The position numbers were made by a program, and so were the translations under genes. A stretch of DNA of 24,039 bases from a virus, in the IMG/VR virus record IMGVR_UViG_3300042293_000027, positions 1-24,039 of that record; one strand, given 5' to 3'. Shown piece by piece: positions 1-7,333 of this stretch. The stretch's first letter is position 1. The number at the start of each line of letters is the position of its first letter. The notes beneath the pieces were generated by a model. That model searched no databases and had not been told where the DNA came from. It was given only the letters and a program-made list of their open reading frames with translations.

Positions 1-16
1 ACCAGTTCAGGGCGAT

Positions 17-2227
17 ATGAGCAAGATGACGTTTGAGGACTACCGCAAGTCAATCGGGATGCATGAGGGCGGTCGGCACATGGCTCAAGGTGGTCAGGTG
101 CAGCGCTTTGATGAGGGCGGTCAGGTGTCGCAAGATCAGATGCGTTACGAACTCGCCAACAGCCCTGTCATGCAAGCCACACCGCGCAGCCCGATGCAAG
201 ACTTTATCGGTACGGTTGGCGGGTACATGGACAAGGCAGGCAAGTTCGTGAGCGAGGCGATTGAGCCAACTGCAGAGAAGCATCCTGTCAAGCACTTCTT
301 GGCTAACATGATCTTGGCTGATTCGCTCAAGAGTGCGGGTACGCTGATGCAAGACTTGACAGGCACGGTACGCGAAACAGACGAAGACAACCCTGTGCGC
401 GGTGTCATCAGCAAGGATTGGAAGAACCTGACCACAAGCAGAGAGCCGATGCTTGACCCACGGGCGCTTGACCTCGCGGGATTCGCATCACCAGTTGTCA
501 AAGGTGTGACGAAACTAGCGGGGGCGGGTGCGAAAGCGATCACGCCGTTTGCAACGAGGGTTGATGACATGGTGCGTGAACTCAGCGCGTCAGGCGCGAT
601 ACCGCAGCCGGGTCTGTCAATCAAAGATGTGACCCCCAAGGCACTCGCCCCCGCCAACGAGCAGGGGTTCTACTCGCCCACTGAGGCGGCAGCGTTGAAC
701 TTGCAACGCAAGTCAGGCAACGGTCAGGCGTTCCTAAACGACCTTATGAAGGGCGAGAACGTCAAGCCTGACGAGATCAACGCGATGGGGTTGGATACGT
801 TCCTGAAAGACAAGAAGAACGTGACAGCGGCTGAAGTGCAGGACTACATCGCGCAGAACAAGATACAGTTGGGTGAGTCGGTGTATGGTGGCAAACAAAA
901 AGGTAACTTTCTTGAGTTTTTGAAAGAGAAGGGCTACCCTGACGATGAGGCTTTGCGCATACTCAACAAAGCTGAAGATGGAAATATGGATGGGCAAGTT
1001 TCAGCGTTAAGGGATGAGTATTTAGATTTAAGCGTTAAGCCTACAAAGTTTGGTCAATACCAACTACCCGGCGGCAAGAACTACCGCGAGGTGGTGATCA
1101 CTACGCCGTTGGAAAACAGCGCAGCATTAGAAGCCGCGAAAATAAAAGCAGGTGATGCAAGAAGGCAAACAGCAGACCTGTCAGTGCAATATAGAAACCA
1201 AAAAGAAATTGATCCGCAAAGCCCACGGGTTTTGGATGCATGGAAAAAACTAGAAGAATCTCGTAATTTGCGCGATCAAGCAGAGGCAGAAGCTGATGCG
1301 CTTAGAAGGGTTGCAAGTGAAAAAACATACCGCTCATCCCACTTTGATGAACCCAACGTACTCGCCCACCTGCGCATGAGCGACCGTGTGACTGACGGCA
1401 AAAAGACGCTGTTGGTCGATGAGGTGCAATCTGACTGGCATCAGGCGGGGCGTGAGCGTGGGTACAACTCACCCGATCCAATCAAAAAAAATGCCGATGG
1501 AACTTACACGCTGACCAAGCCTGACGGCACGCAAATTGAAATGCCTGCACGCACAGATATAGAAATGTTTCGCCGCGCAGCAGCACTTGATACAGGCGTA
1601 CCTGATGCCCCCTACAAAGAAGACTGGTATCAACTCGCCCTACGCCGTGCGGTTAAGGAAGCAATTGATGGCGGCTATGACCGTGTGGCGTTGCCGACTG
1701 GGGCTAGGGTAGCTGAACGGTTTTCTTTGACCAAGTACATTGACCGAATTGCTCACAAAAAAAATGCTGACGGCACATACAGCCTTGCCGCCGTTGACAA
1801 AGAAGGCAGAACTGCGTTGAATGACAAGAGCGTGCCACAAGATAAATTGGCAGGCATCGTTGGTAAAGAAGTGGCTCAAAAAATTATTGATGCCGAAGGG
1901 AAGGGGTATCCAAAAGGAAGTGTCAGCGAAGATATGCTGATTTTGTCAGGTCTTGACCTCAAGGTCGGCGGCGAGGGTATGAAGAAGTATTACGATGAGA
2001 TATACCCCAACTACCTCAAGAAGTTTGGCAAGAAGTATGGCTCGACTGTTGGCAAGACAACCGTTGATGTAGAGGGCGCAGCCGAACCCCTGCACTACAT
2101 GGACATCACACCCGCGATGCGCAAAGAGTTCAGCACTGGCATTCACATGGCAAAGGGCGGCAAGGTGTCGTTCGCCAAATCCGCAGACGATATGCGCAAA
2201 GAGTTACTAAGGAATAAACATGGCTGA
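17..2227 (+). CDS. Large polyvalent-type phage protein, function unknown
   Basis: A 736-residue protein whose central and C-terminal parts carry blocks I recognise from large multidomain 'polyvalent' phage proteins. These are YQLPGGKNYREV (about residue 346), HFDEPNVLAHLR (about 440), LLVDEVQSDWHQAGRERGY (about 465), ALPTGARVAERF (about 558), GEGMKKYYDEIYP (about 652) and MDITPAMRKEF (about 695). No biochemical activity is known to me for this domain. Such proteins are often encoded beside portal genes and may be virion or ejected proteins (inference). A charged, probably coiled-coil segment (about residues 365-435) separates the first two blocks. Both termini carry a GGxVS...MRxEL motif (34-46 and 714-730). 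The frame is open back to the window edge. The ATG at 17 has only a weak GGG upstream, so the true start could lie outside the window. The 3' end overlaps the portal start by 8 nt. Confidence 0.75.
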   Translation: MSKMTFEDYRKSIGMHEGGRHMAQGGQVQRFDEGGQVSQDQMRYELANSPVMQATPRSPMQDFIGTVGGYMDKAGKFVSEAIEPTAEKHPVKHFLANMILADSLKSAGTLMQDLTGTVRETDEDNPVRGVISKDWKNLTTSREPMLDPRALDLAGFASPVVKGVTKLAGAGAKAITPFATRVDDMVRELSASGAIPQPGLSIKDVTPKALAPANEQGFYSPTEAAALNLQRKSGNGQAFLNDLMKGENVKPDEINAMGLDTFLKDKKNVTAAEVQDYIAQNKIQLGESVYGGKQKGNFLEFLKEKGYPDDEALRILNKAEDGNMDGQVSALRDEYLDLSVKPTKFGQYQLPGGKNYREVVITTPLENSAALEAAKIKAGDARRQTADLSVQYRNQKEIDPQSPRVLDAWKKLEESRNLRDQAEAEADALRRVASEKTYRSSHFDEPNVLAHLRMSDRVTDGKKTLLVDEVQSDWHQAGRERGYNSPDPIKKNADGTYTLTKPDGTQIEMPARTDIEMFRRAAALDTGVPDAPYKEDWYQLALRRAVKEAIDGGYDRVALPTGARVAERFSLTKYIDRIAHKKNADGTYSLAAVDKEGRTALNDKSVPQDKLAGIVGKEVAQKIIDAEGKGYPKGSVSEDMLILSGLDLKVGGEGMKKYYDEIYPNYLKKFGKKYGSTVGKTTVDVEGAAEPLHYMDITPAMRKEFSTGIHMAKGGKVSFAKSADDMRKELLRNKHG

Positions 2228-4760
2228 TATGCCTATACCGCAGGACTACGACCGCCACATCGATCCGATTGAGGACATGGGTGCGCTTGGTGAAGTTGCT
2301 GAAATCCATCTGTTTGACGAAAGCATCCAAGAGATGGATGACGGGTCAGCCGTTGTCAACCTTGATGACATGAAGACACCCGAAGACTCGCCTGACTTCT
2401 ACAGCAACATGGCTGAAGAACTTGATTCGTATGACTTGGGCGACATCGCGCTGAAGTACATTGAACTAGTTGAGAAAGACAAAGAGGCGCGTGAAGAGCG
2501 CGACAAGCAATACGAAGACGGATTGCGCAGAACGGGGATGGGCAACGATGCACCGGGCGGCGCTCAGTTCAACGGCGCATCGCGTGTCGTGCATCCCGTG
2601 ATGGCTGAAGGTTGCGTGGACTTTGCAGCACGCGCCATCAAGGAGTTGTTCCCGCCTGACGGGCCAGTCAAGACGAAGATTGCAGGCGAGGTCACAGAGC
2701 AGAAGACCAAACTCGCAGAGCGCAAGCGCGACTTTATGAACTGGCAGCTTACCGAACAGATCGAAGAGTACCGCGATGAGGAAGAGCAGCTTCTGACGCA
2801 GCTACCGCTTGGTGGCAGTCAGTACATGAAGATGTGGTATGACGAGGGCAAGCGCCGCCCCTGCGCTGAGTTCTTGCCGATTGACAACGTATACCTACCG
2901 TTCGCAGCGGCAAACTTCTACACCGCCTCGCGTGTGACCGAAGTCAACGACCTGACCGAAGACGAGTACAGCGTGCGCGTTGCGTCAGGGATGTACCGCG
3001 ACACCGACATCTACCGCGCAAGCCAAGAACCTGAGCAAAGCCGCCCTGAGAAGGCGAACGACCGCATTGAGGGTCGCAAGTCTGAGAACGAAAATATTGA
3101 TGGCGTGCGGCGCGTCTATCACATCTACACATGGATGGAGATCGAAGACGACAAGGAGTCGGGCGGCGAACGCGCCCCCTACATCCTGATGATTGATGAT
3201 CAGACAACCGAAGTGATCGGGATGTATCGGAACTGGGAAGACGGTGACGAGGACATGATTAAGTTGGACTGGATCGTTGAGTTCAAGTTCATCCCTTGGC
3301 GCGGCGCATATGCAATCGGCTTGCCACACCTGATCGGCGGTCTTGCTGCCGCGCTGACTGGTAGCTTGCGTGCTTTGTTGGATAGCGCACACATCAACAA
3401 CAGCAGCACTATGCTCAAGTTGAAGGGCGGGAAGATTTCGGGTCAGAGTCAGACGGTCGAACCCACGCAGGTGGTGGAGATTGAGGGCGCACCGGGCGTT
3501 GACGATATCCGCAAGATCGCCATGCCCATGCCGTTCAACCCGCCCTCTGCCGTGCTATTTCAGCTTCTAGGGTGGCTGACCACCGCAGCCAAGGGGGTAG
3601 TCACTACCGCCGAAGAAAAGATCGCCAACGTCACATCCAACGCCCCCGTTGGTACGACTCAGGCGCTGATCGAACAGGGCGCTGCGGTGTTCTCATCGAT
3701 CCACTCGCGGTTGCACACCAGTCAGGCGCGTGTGCTGAAGATTCTTGGTCGCTTGAACCGTTGGTATCTTGATGTTGAGAAGACCGACATGGCTCAAGAA
3801 CTTGGCGTGACCAAGGAGGACTTTGAGCGCAACACCGATGTCGTACCAGTTTCTGATCCACACATCTTTGCGGAGTCACAACGCTATGCTCAGATTCAGG
3901 CTCTCGCCGCAAGAGCGCAGGCGAATCCAAATCTTTATAACCTCTTGGCTGTTGAGAAGCGAATTCTTAAGCAGATCAAACTTCCTGATATCAATGAAGT
4001 GCTACCTGATCCGCAGAACGTTAAAGAGATGAACCCCGCGCTTGAGAACGTGGCTATGACGCTTGGCAAGCCTGCAGGCGCGTTCCCGCATCAAGACCAC
4101 CTAGCACACCTGCAGGTGCATTTGGACTACGCCAAAGACCCTGTGTACGGCGCAAACCCCATCGTAGCCCCTGCGTTCATCCCCGCCGCGCTTGAGCATA
4201 TTAAGCAGCACCTGACGCTGTGGTATCTGCAACGCATGGATGCCTACGCAAGCGCATCGCTGAAAGAACCGTTCAACATCTTGAAGGTTGAGCCGATCTT
4301 GGATCAGGCGCAGCAATTGCTTGCCCTGTCATCGCAGCACTTGCATCAGGATACGGCTGAACAGTTCCAAGGCATGATGCCCGTCATGCAGCAGATGATT
4401 CAAACGATTCAGCAATTGAAATCACAGCAACAGCCAAGCGACCCATCAGTTCAAGCGTTGGTTCAAACGCAGATGGCTGAAACTCAGCGCAAAGCGAAGA
4501 ACGATACAGATCGATTGCAGTTTGAGGCAGCGAAATTGGCTGCAGATACTCAAGCCAAGCAAGAGAAGAACGTGGCTGATCAGCAAATTAAAGCCGCAGA
4601 ACTTACACACGATATCAACTTGCTGACGCTTGAACAGCAACACGAGCAGCAGCGTCGGCAATTGCAGGCGCAGCAAGAGCAGCAAATTCAAGCGCAACAG
4701 GCAGCACAAGCACAGCAGGAAGCAGCACAACCCCCAACTGAACCACCCCAAGGAGTTTAA
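2220..4760 (+). CDS. Portal protein (large, podovirus type)
   Basis: This 846-residue protein has the length and layout of large portal (head-tail connector) proteins. It has an acidic N-terminus, a central conserved body (for example NGASRVVHPVMAEGCVDFAARAIKELFPP near residue 115 and the GGLAAALTGSLRALLDSAHINN segment near 375) and a long helical C-terminus. From about residue 690 the C-terminus becomes extremely Gln/Ala-rich coiled coil, as expected for an extended portal barrel. Portals form the dodecameric ring through which DNA is packaged and ejected. The start is well supported by TAAGGA at 2208-2213, 6 nt before the ATG. Residues 41-48 (DGSAVVNL) recur in the scaffold-like protein at 5684. 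Family assignment is by recognition of the sequence pattern, not by a search. It fits the adjacent co-chaperonin, scaffold and capsid genes. Confidence 0.85.
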   Translation: MADMPIPQDYDRHIDPIEDMGALGEVAEIHLFDESIQEMDDGSAVVNLDDMKTPEDSPDFYSNMAEELDSYDLGDIALKYIELVEKDKEAREERDKQYEDGLRRTGMGNDAPGGAQFNGASRVVHPVMAEGCVDFAARAIKELFPPDGPVKTKIAGEVTEQKTKLAERKRDFMNWQLTEQIEEYRDEEEQLLTQLPLGGSQYMKMWYDEGKRRPCAEFLPIDNVYLPFAAANFYTASRVTEVNDLTEDEYSVRVASGMYRDTDIYRASQEPEQSRPEKANDRIEGRKSENENIDGVRRVYHIYTWMEIEDDKESGGERAPYILMIDDQTTEVIGMYRNWEDGDEDMIKLDWIVEFKFIPWRGAYAIGLPHLIGGLAAALTGSLRALLDSAHINNSSTMLKLKGGKISGQSQTVEPTQVVEIEGAPGVDDIRKIAMPMPFNPPSAVLFQLLGWLTTAAKGVVTTAEEKIANVTSNAPVGTTQALIEQGAAVFSSIHSRLHTSQARVLKILGRLNRWYLDVEKTDMAQELGVTKEDFERNTDVVPVSDPHIFAESQRYAQIQALAARAQANPNLYNLLAVEKRILKQIKLPDINEVLPDPQNVKEMNPALENVAMTLGKPAGAFPHQDHLAHLQVHLDYAKDPVYGANPIVAPAFIPAALEHIKQHLTLWYLQRMDAYASASLKEPFNILKVEPILDQAQQLLALSSQHLHQDTAEQFQGMMPVMQQMIQTIQQLKSQQQPSDPSVQALVQTQMAETQRKAKNDTDRLQFEAAKLAADTQAKQEKNVADQQIKAAELTHDINLLTLEQQHEQQRRQLQAQQEQQIQAQQAAQAQQEAAQPPTEPPQGV

Positions 4761-4762
4761 TC

Positions 4763-5044
4763 ATGGCTGAAGGTATCTCGCAACACAAACGCATGGCAAT
4801 GGGCGAATCCGTTCCGATGGCAAAAGGCAAGGGATCACTCCCCAAGTTTGCAGGCGGCGGCGCAGTAATGTCTGAGAGCAAGGTTGCCAATCTTCCCGCT
4901 AAGGGTGAGGTTATGCCTGTGGTCAAAGGCACTGGCGCAAAGATTGCCACGTTCAAAAGAGGCGGCAATGTAGAGGGCGGCAACATCAGAGAAAAACTTT
5001 TGCCTAAACGCAGAAAAATTAAATCTGCTAGTCACGGCAAATGA
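4763..5044 (+). CDS. Small basic GG-motif protein
   Basis: A 93-residue Lys/Gly/Met-rich protein of unknown function. It contains two copies of the recurrent peptide [FML]xxGGxV: FAGGGAV at 29-35 and FKRGGNV at 64-70. The C-terminus is strongly basic (PKRRKIK, residues 81-87). No signal peptide or membrane segment is visible. A canonical AAGGAG lies 7 nt upstream of the ATG, so it is probably translated well. It sits 2 nt after the portal stop and its own stop overlaps the next start (ATGA), so it belongs to the portal operon. The same peptide appears in the large protein at 17, the scaffold-like protein at 5684 and the small basic protein at 9912, suggesting a shared ligand or role. A DNA-binding or minor virion role is possible from the charge, but this is speculation. 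Confidence 0.7.
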   Translation: MAEGISQHKRMAMGESVPMAKGKGSLPKFAGGGAVMSESKVANLPAKGEVMPVVKGTGAKIATFKRGGNVEGGNIREKLLPKRRKIKSASHGK

Positions 5045-5220
5045 TCAACCAGTTAATCGATCAGATCAAGAAGCGGCGCGTAGAAATCGCGCTTGCTCTT
5101 GCTGAAGGTCGCGCAATCAATATTGAGTCGTATCACCGCTTGGTCGGAGAGTATCAGGGGCTTGGTGAAGCCTTAGAGATGCTCGACAACCTAATGAAAG
5201 AGGATGAACGCGAACTTTAG
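5041..5220 (+). CDS. Short helical phage protein, 59 residues
   Basis: A 59-residue ORF beginning at the ATG that overlaps the previous stop as ATGA and ending at TAG. The sequence starts MINQLIDQIKKRRVEIALAL and continues with a region built around YHRLVGEYQGLGEALEMLDN and an acidic tail. It should form two amphipathic helices, possibly an antiparallel hairpin. I recall similar short proteins (pattern QxxLGEYQGL-EAL) directly downstream of portal genes in many podoviruses, with no assigned function. Support comes from the stop/start coupling, coding-like third-position use and this recurring neighbourhood. A hairpin and a terminator-like stem follow at once, so it is the last gene of the portal transcription unit. 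The name is left open because no activity can be inferred. Confidence 0.7.
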   Translation: MINQLIDQIKKRRVEIALALAEGRAINIESYHRLVGEYQGLGEALEMLDNLMKEDEREL

Positions 5221-5221
5221 G

Positions 5222-5247
5222 AAGGTTTGACAACATTGTCAAACCTT
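5222..5247. repeat. Perfect 12-bp-arm inverted repeat (hairpin or operator)
   Basis: The arms AAGGTTTGACAA and TTGTCAAACCTT flank a 2-nt centre. As RNA this folds into an 11-bp stem with a 4-nt loop, but no U-tract follows directly. Both arms contain TTGACA, the sigma70 -35 consensus, one on each strand. I found no good -10 at 17 bp downstream on the + strand. It may be an RNA-processing or stabilising hairpin, the first part of a double terminator, or a dyad operator. Confidence 0.6.
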
Positions 5248-5256
5248 TCAATACCC

Positions 5257-5274
5257 GCGCCGAATGGCGCTTTT
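5257..5274 (+). terminator. Short rho-independent-terminator-like stem
   Basis: GCGCC (5257-5261), loop GAAT, GGCGC (5266-5270), followed by TTTT. The stem is only 5 bp and the U-run is short, so termination would be partial. Together with the 26-bp palindrome just upstream it separates the portal unit from the co-chaperonin gene, whose ribosome-binding site starts 4 nt later. Confidence 0.45.
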
Positions 5275-5288
5275 AACAAGGAAGTCGA

Positions 5289-5687
5289 ATGACTTTAGAA
5301 GAAGCATTTCCAGTAGTTGATTCAGGTTGCGCCCCGCTTGGTGGAAGAGTCTTAGTCCAGTTCAAGCAAACCCCCAAGAAAACCACGGCAAGTGGAATCA
5401 TTCTTGTGGAAGAAACCAAAGAAACCGAAAAGTGGAACACGCAGGTGTGCAAGGTCATTTCGCTTGGCGCATTGGCTTACCGCAACCGTGACACCCTTGA
5501 ACTTTGGTCTGAAGGTGTTTGGGCTGTGGTGGGCGACTATGTGCGCGTGCCACGTTGGGGCGGTGATCGGTGGGAAGTACCACTTGGCGAAGATGACAAA
5601 GAGTGCGCTCTATTTGCCATCTTTAATGATATCGAAGTGATCTCAAAAGTAACTGGTGATCCACTCAAAGTTAAGGCGTTCCTATGA
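5289..5687 (+). CDS. GroES-like (Cpn10) phage co-chaperonin
   Basis: The 132-residue protein has the Cpn10 order: a strand PLGGRVLVQFKQTPKKT (residues 16-32), then a mobile-loop-like stretch with the hydrophobic tripeptide Ile-Ile-Leu at 37-39 inside ASGIILVEETKETEK. In GroES-family proteins (and T4 gp31) this tripeptide docks on GroEL. Next come a VGDYVRVPRWGG strand and a C-terminal FAIFNDIEVIS strand near residues 107-117. It is longer than GroES (about 97 residues), with an N-terminal extension and a longer middle and C-terminus, as usual for phage versions. It probably acts in the cytoplasm as a lid for host GroEL during capsid-protein folding. It lies directly upstream of the scaffold-like gene, overlapping it by ATGA, and a few genes before the capsid gene. 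The start is set by AAGGAAG at 5278-5284. Confidence 0.85.
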   Translation: MTLEEAFPVVDSGCAPLGGRVLVQFKQTPKKTTASGIILVEETKETEKWNTQVCKVISLGALAYRNRDTLELWSEGVWAVVGDYVRVPRWGGDRWEVPLGEDDKECALFAIFNDIEVISKVTGDPLKVKAFL

Positions 5688-6628
5688 ACTCGACTGAAAA
5701 ACTTGAAATGCAAGACGAAGCTGACGGCAGCGCGGTAGTCAATCTGCCCGACGATCAAGAAAATCCACAGACACTAGCCGAAGGGGGCGATGTTGATAAC
5801 CATCCTGACGATACTGCGGGTGTTGACGATGACGATCCTGATCGTGAGCAGATTCGTGCTGCAAGACGCGAGGAACGCCGCCTCAAGAAACAGATTCACA
5901 AGGAGAAAGCAAGCCAGTCGAACCACCTCATCAATGCGCTGAAGAAGCAAAATCAGGCGCTTGAGTCACGTTTGGCTAATCTTGAAACCCGCACATCGGG
6001 CGCTGAACTGGCGCGTGTCGATAAGGTGATCGATGACACGCAGGTGCAGATCGAATACTCCAAGATGAAGATGCGCGAGGCGGTTGCCAACCAAGACGGC
6101 GATGCTGTGGTCAAGGCGCAAGAGTTGATGTATGAGTCGCAACGCAAGTTAGAGGCGCTCAACAACATCAAAACAAACGCCACCAAGCAAATGTCAGCCC
6201 CGAAGCAGAACATCAACGTGCCTGATCCTGTGGTGCAAGAGATGGCTGCTGATTGGATGGCAAAGCACAAGTGGTACGACCCCCAAGGCAAGAATTTGGA
6301 CTCAGAAATTGCCCAACGGATTGACAAATCTTTAACCGAAGAGGGTTTTGATCCATCTTCACAAGACTACTGGGATGAACTTGATGACCGACTCAAGAAA
6401 TATGTGCCGCACCGCTTCGATAGCAGACCATCGCGCACGCCGCCAAGGTCTATTGTGACTGGTTCGGGGCGTGAAAGTGCGCCTAACACCCGCTCAAATC
6501 AGTATGTGATCTCGCCTGCGCGTGTTGCAGCCATGAAAGAAGCGGGTGCTTGGGATGATCCAGTGCGCAAAGCCGCAATGGTGAAGCGATTTATGGAACA
6601 CGACCGTCTTAACAAAGGAAATCAATAA
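5684..6628 (+). CDS. Putative scaffolding / head assembly protein
   Basis: This 314-residue, highly charged protein has an acidic, disordered N-terminus (1-55, rich in Asp). A basic Arg/Lys helix (about 60-80) is followed by a long predicted coiled coil (about 80-165), then a more ordered C-terminal part with DWMAKHKWYDPQG (about 192-204) and a conserved-looking end, VAAMKEAGAWDDPVRKAAMV. This profile and its place between portal and capsid genes fit an internal scaffold that directs capsid assembly. No catalytic motif is seen. Residues 14-21 are DGSAVVNL, identical to portal residues 41-48, and residues 31-37 are LAEGGDV, a copy of the window's recurrent GG motif. Translation is coupled to the co-chaperonin by ATGA. 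A tape-measure or other coiled-coil role is a less likely alternative. Confidence 0.65.
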   Translation: MNSTEKLEMQDEADGSAVVNLPDDQENPQTLAEGGDVDNHPDDTAGVDDDDPDREQIRAARREERRLKKQIHKEKASQSNHLINALKKQNQALESRLANLETRTSGAELARVDKVIDDTQVQIEYSKMKMREAVANQDGDAVVKAQELMYESQRKLEALNNIKTNATKQMSAPKQNINVPDPVVQEMAADWMAKHKWYDPQGKNLDSEIAQRIDKSLTEEGFDPSSQDYWDELDDRLKKYVPHRFDSRPSRTPPRSIVTGSGRESAPNTRSNQYVISPARVAAMKEAGAWDDPVRKAAMVKRFMEHDRLNKGNQ

Positions 6629-7161
6629 TGGATAGCCGTTTAAAACGCAGTTCAGGCGCAGGGCGTGAGAGCCGTGCCGCACAAAACGCAGATCGCAGCC
6701 CTGCAGACGAGAAATTAGCGTCAACCTTGGCACGCCGCAAGATGTTCCGCGATGAGTTCATGCAAGAATCGCTTCCAAAAGTGCCTGACGATCCAAATTG
6801 GCACTATTGTTGGCTTTCTACAACAAATGCATACGACACGATCCACAAACGTATGCGTTTGGGCTACCAAGCGGTGACCACGGATGACCTGCCCGGCTTT
6901 GAACACCTTAAAGTCAAGTCAGGCGAACACGTTGGAAAAATTTCGATCAACGAGATGGTGCTTTATCGCTTGCCGATGGAGATTTATCAAGACTATATGC
7001 TTGAAACTCACCACTTCGCGCCGATTGAAGAGTCAGACAAGATTCGGACACAGCAAGAGCAGCTTTTGAGCGCCAAAGACAGCAGCGGTCGCCGTCTTGT
7101 TCAGTCAGAAGGTGATGGTATGCCTGATGAAAGCAATGTTCGTTTACCTGTTTTTGAGTAG
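6628..7161 (+). CDS. Conserved-looking head-region protein, function unknown
   Basis: A 177-residue protein starting at an ATG that overlaps the scaffold stop (TAATG), with AAGGAAA 7-8 nt upstream. The N-terminus (1-35) is basic and disordered. The ordered core contains HYCWLSTTNAYDTIHKRMRLGY (about 58-79), a Trp/Thr/Asn/Arg-rich block, then LPGFEHLKVKSGEHVGKISINEM and a YRLPMEIYQDYMLETHHFAP helix. I recall related proteins immediately upstream of capsid genes in other podoviruses, described only as structural or hypothetical. No enzymatic motif is evident. Its position at the end of the chaperone-scaffold unit, before the capsid promoter region, suggests an assembly factor or minor head component. 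It ends in DGMPDESNVRLPVFE, a probably flexible acidic tail. Confidence 0.65.
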   Translation: MDSRLKRSSGAGRESRAAQNADRSPADEKLASTLARRKMFRDEFMQESLPKVPDDPNWHYCWLSTTNAYDTIHKRMRLGYQAVTTDDLPGFEHLKVKSGEHVGKISINEMVLYRLPMEIYQDYMLETHHFAPIEESDKIRTQQEQLLSAKDSSGRRLVQSEGDGMPDESNVRLPVFE

Positions 7162-7165
7162 TCTG

Positions 7166-7192
7166 TTGTATTTGTGAAAATTACCTTATAAT
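7166..7192 (+). promoter_or_regulatory. Candidate sigma70-type promoter for the capsid genes
   Basis: A perfect TATAAT lies at 7187-7192 in the only long non-coding gap of the window. The best upstream match, TTGTAT at 7166-7171, is weak and the spacer is short (15 bp), so strength depends on the -10. Its place just before the two most highly demanded head genes supports a real promoter. Confidence 0.4.
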
Positions 7193-7201
7193 TCTCACAT
7201 A

Positions 7202-7271
7202 GCCGCCTGTTTTGCATAAGATGGGCGGCGCAATAGCAAGAATTTCTAAAATCACGTTGTATGGTGATTTT
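7202..7271 (+). other. Structured 5' leader upstream of capsid genes
   Basis: Two stem-loops follow the candidate promoter. GCCGCC (7202-7207) pairs with GGCGGC (7224-7229) over a 16-nt loop. AAAATCAC (7248-7255) pairs with GTGATTTT (7264-7271) over an 8-nt loop. Neither has a proper U-tract, so mRNA protection or attenuation is more likely than full termination. The remainder up to the AGGAG at 7322 is AT-rich, and I see no gene in 7162-7333. Confidence 0.45.
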
Positions 7272-7333
7272 GCCTGTAGCTTTGAACAAAGCGAAAATCA
7301 AAATTTCTTTTCAACTATTTTAGGAGTTTTCAA

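Noticed and set aside
5227-5255. A sigma70 promoter using TTGACA at 5227-5232
   Set aside because: No acceptable -10 lies 16-18 bp downstream, and the hexamer is part of a perfect palindrome.
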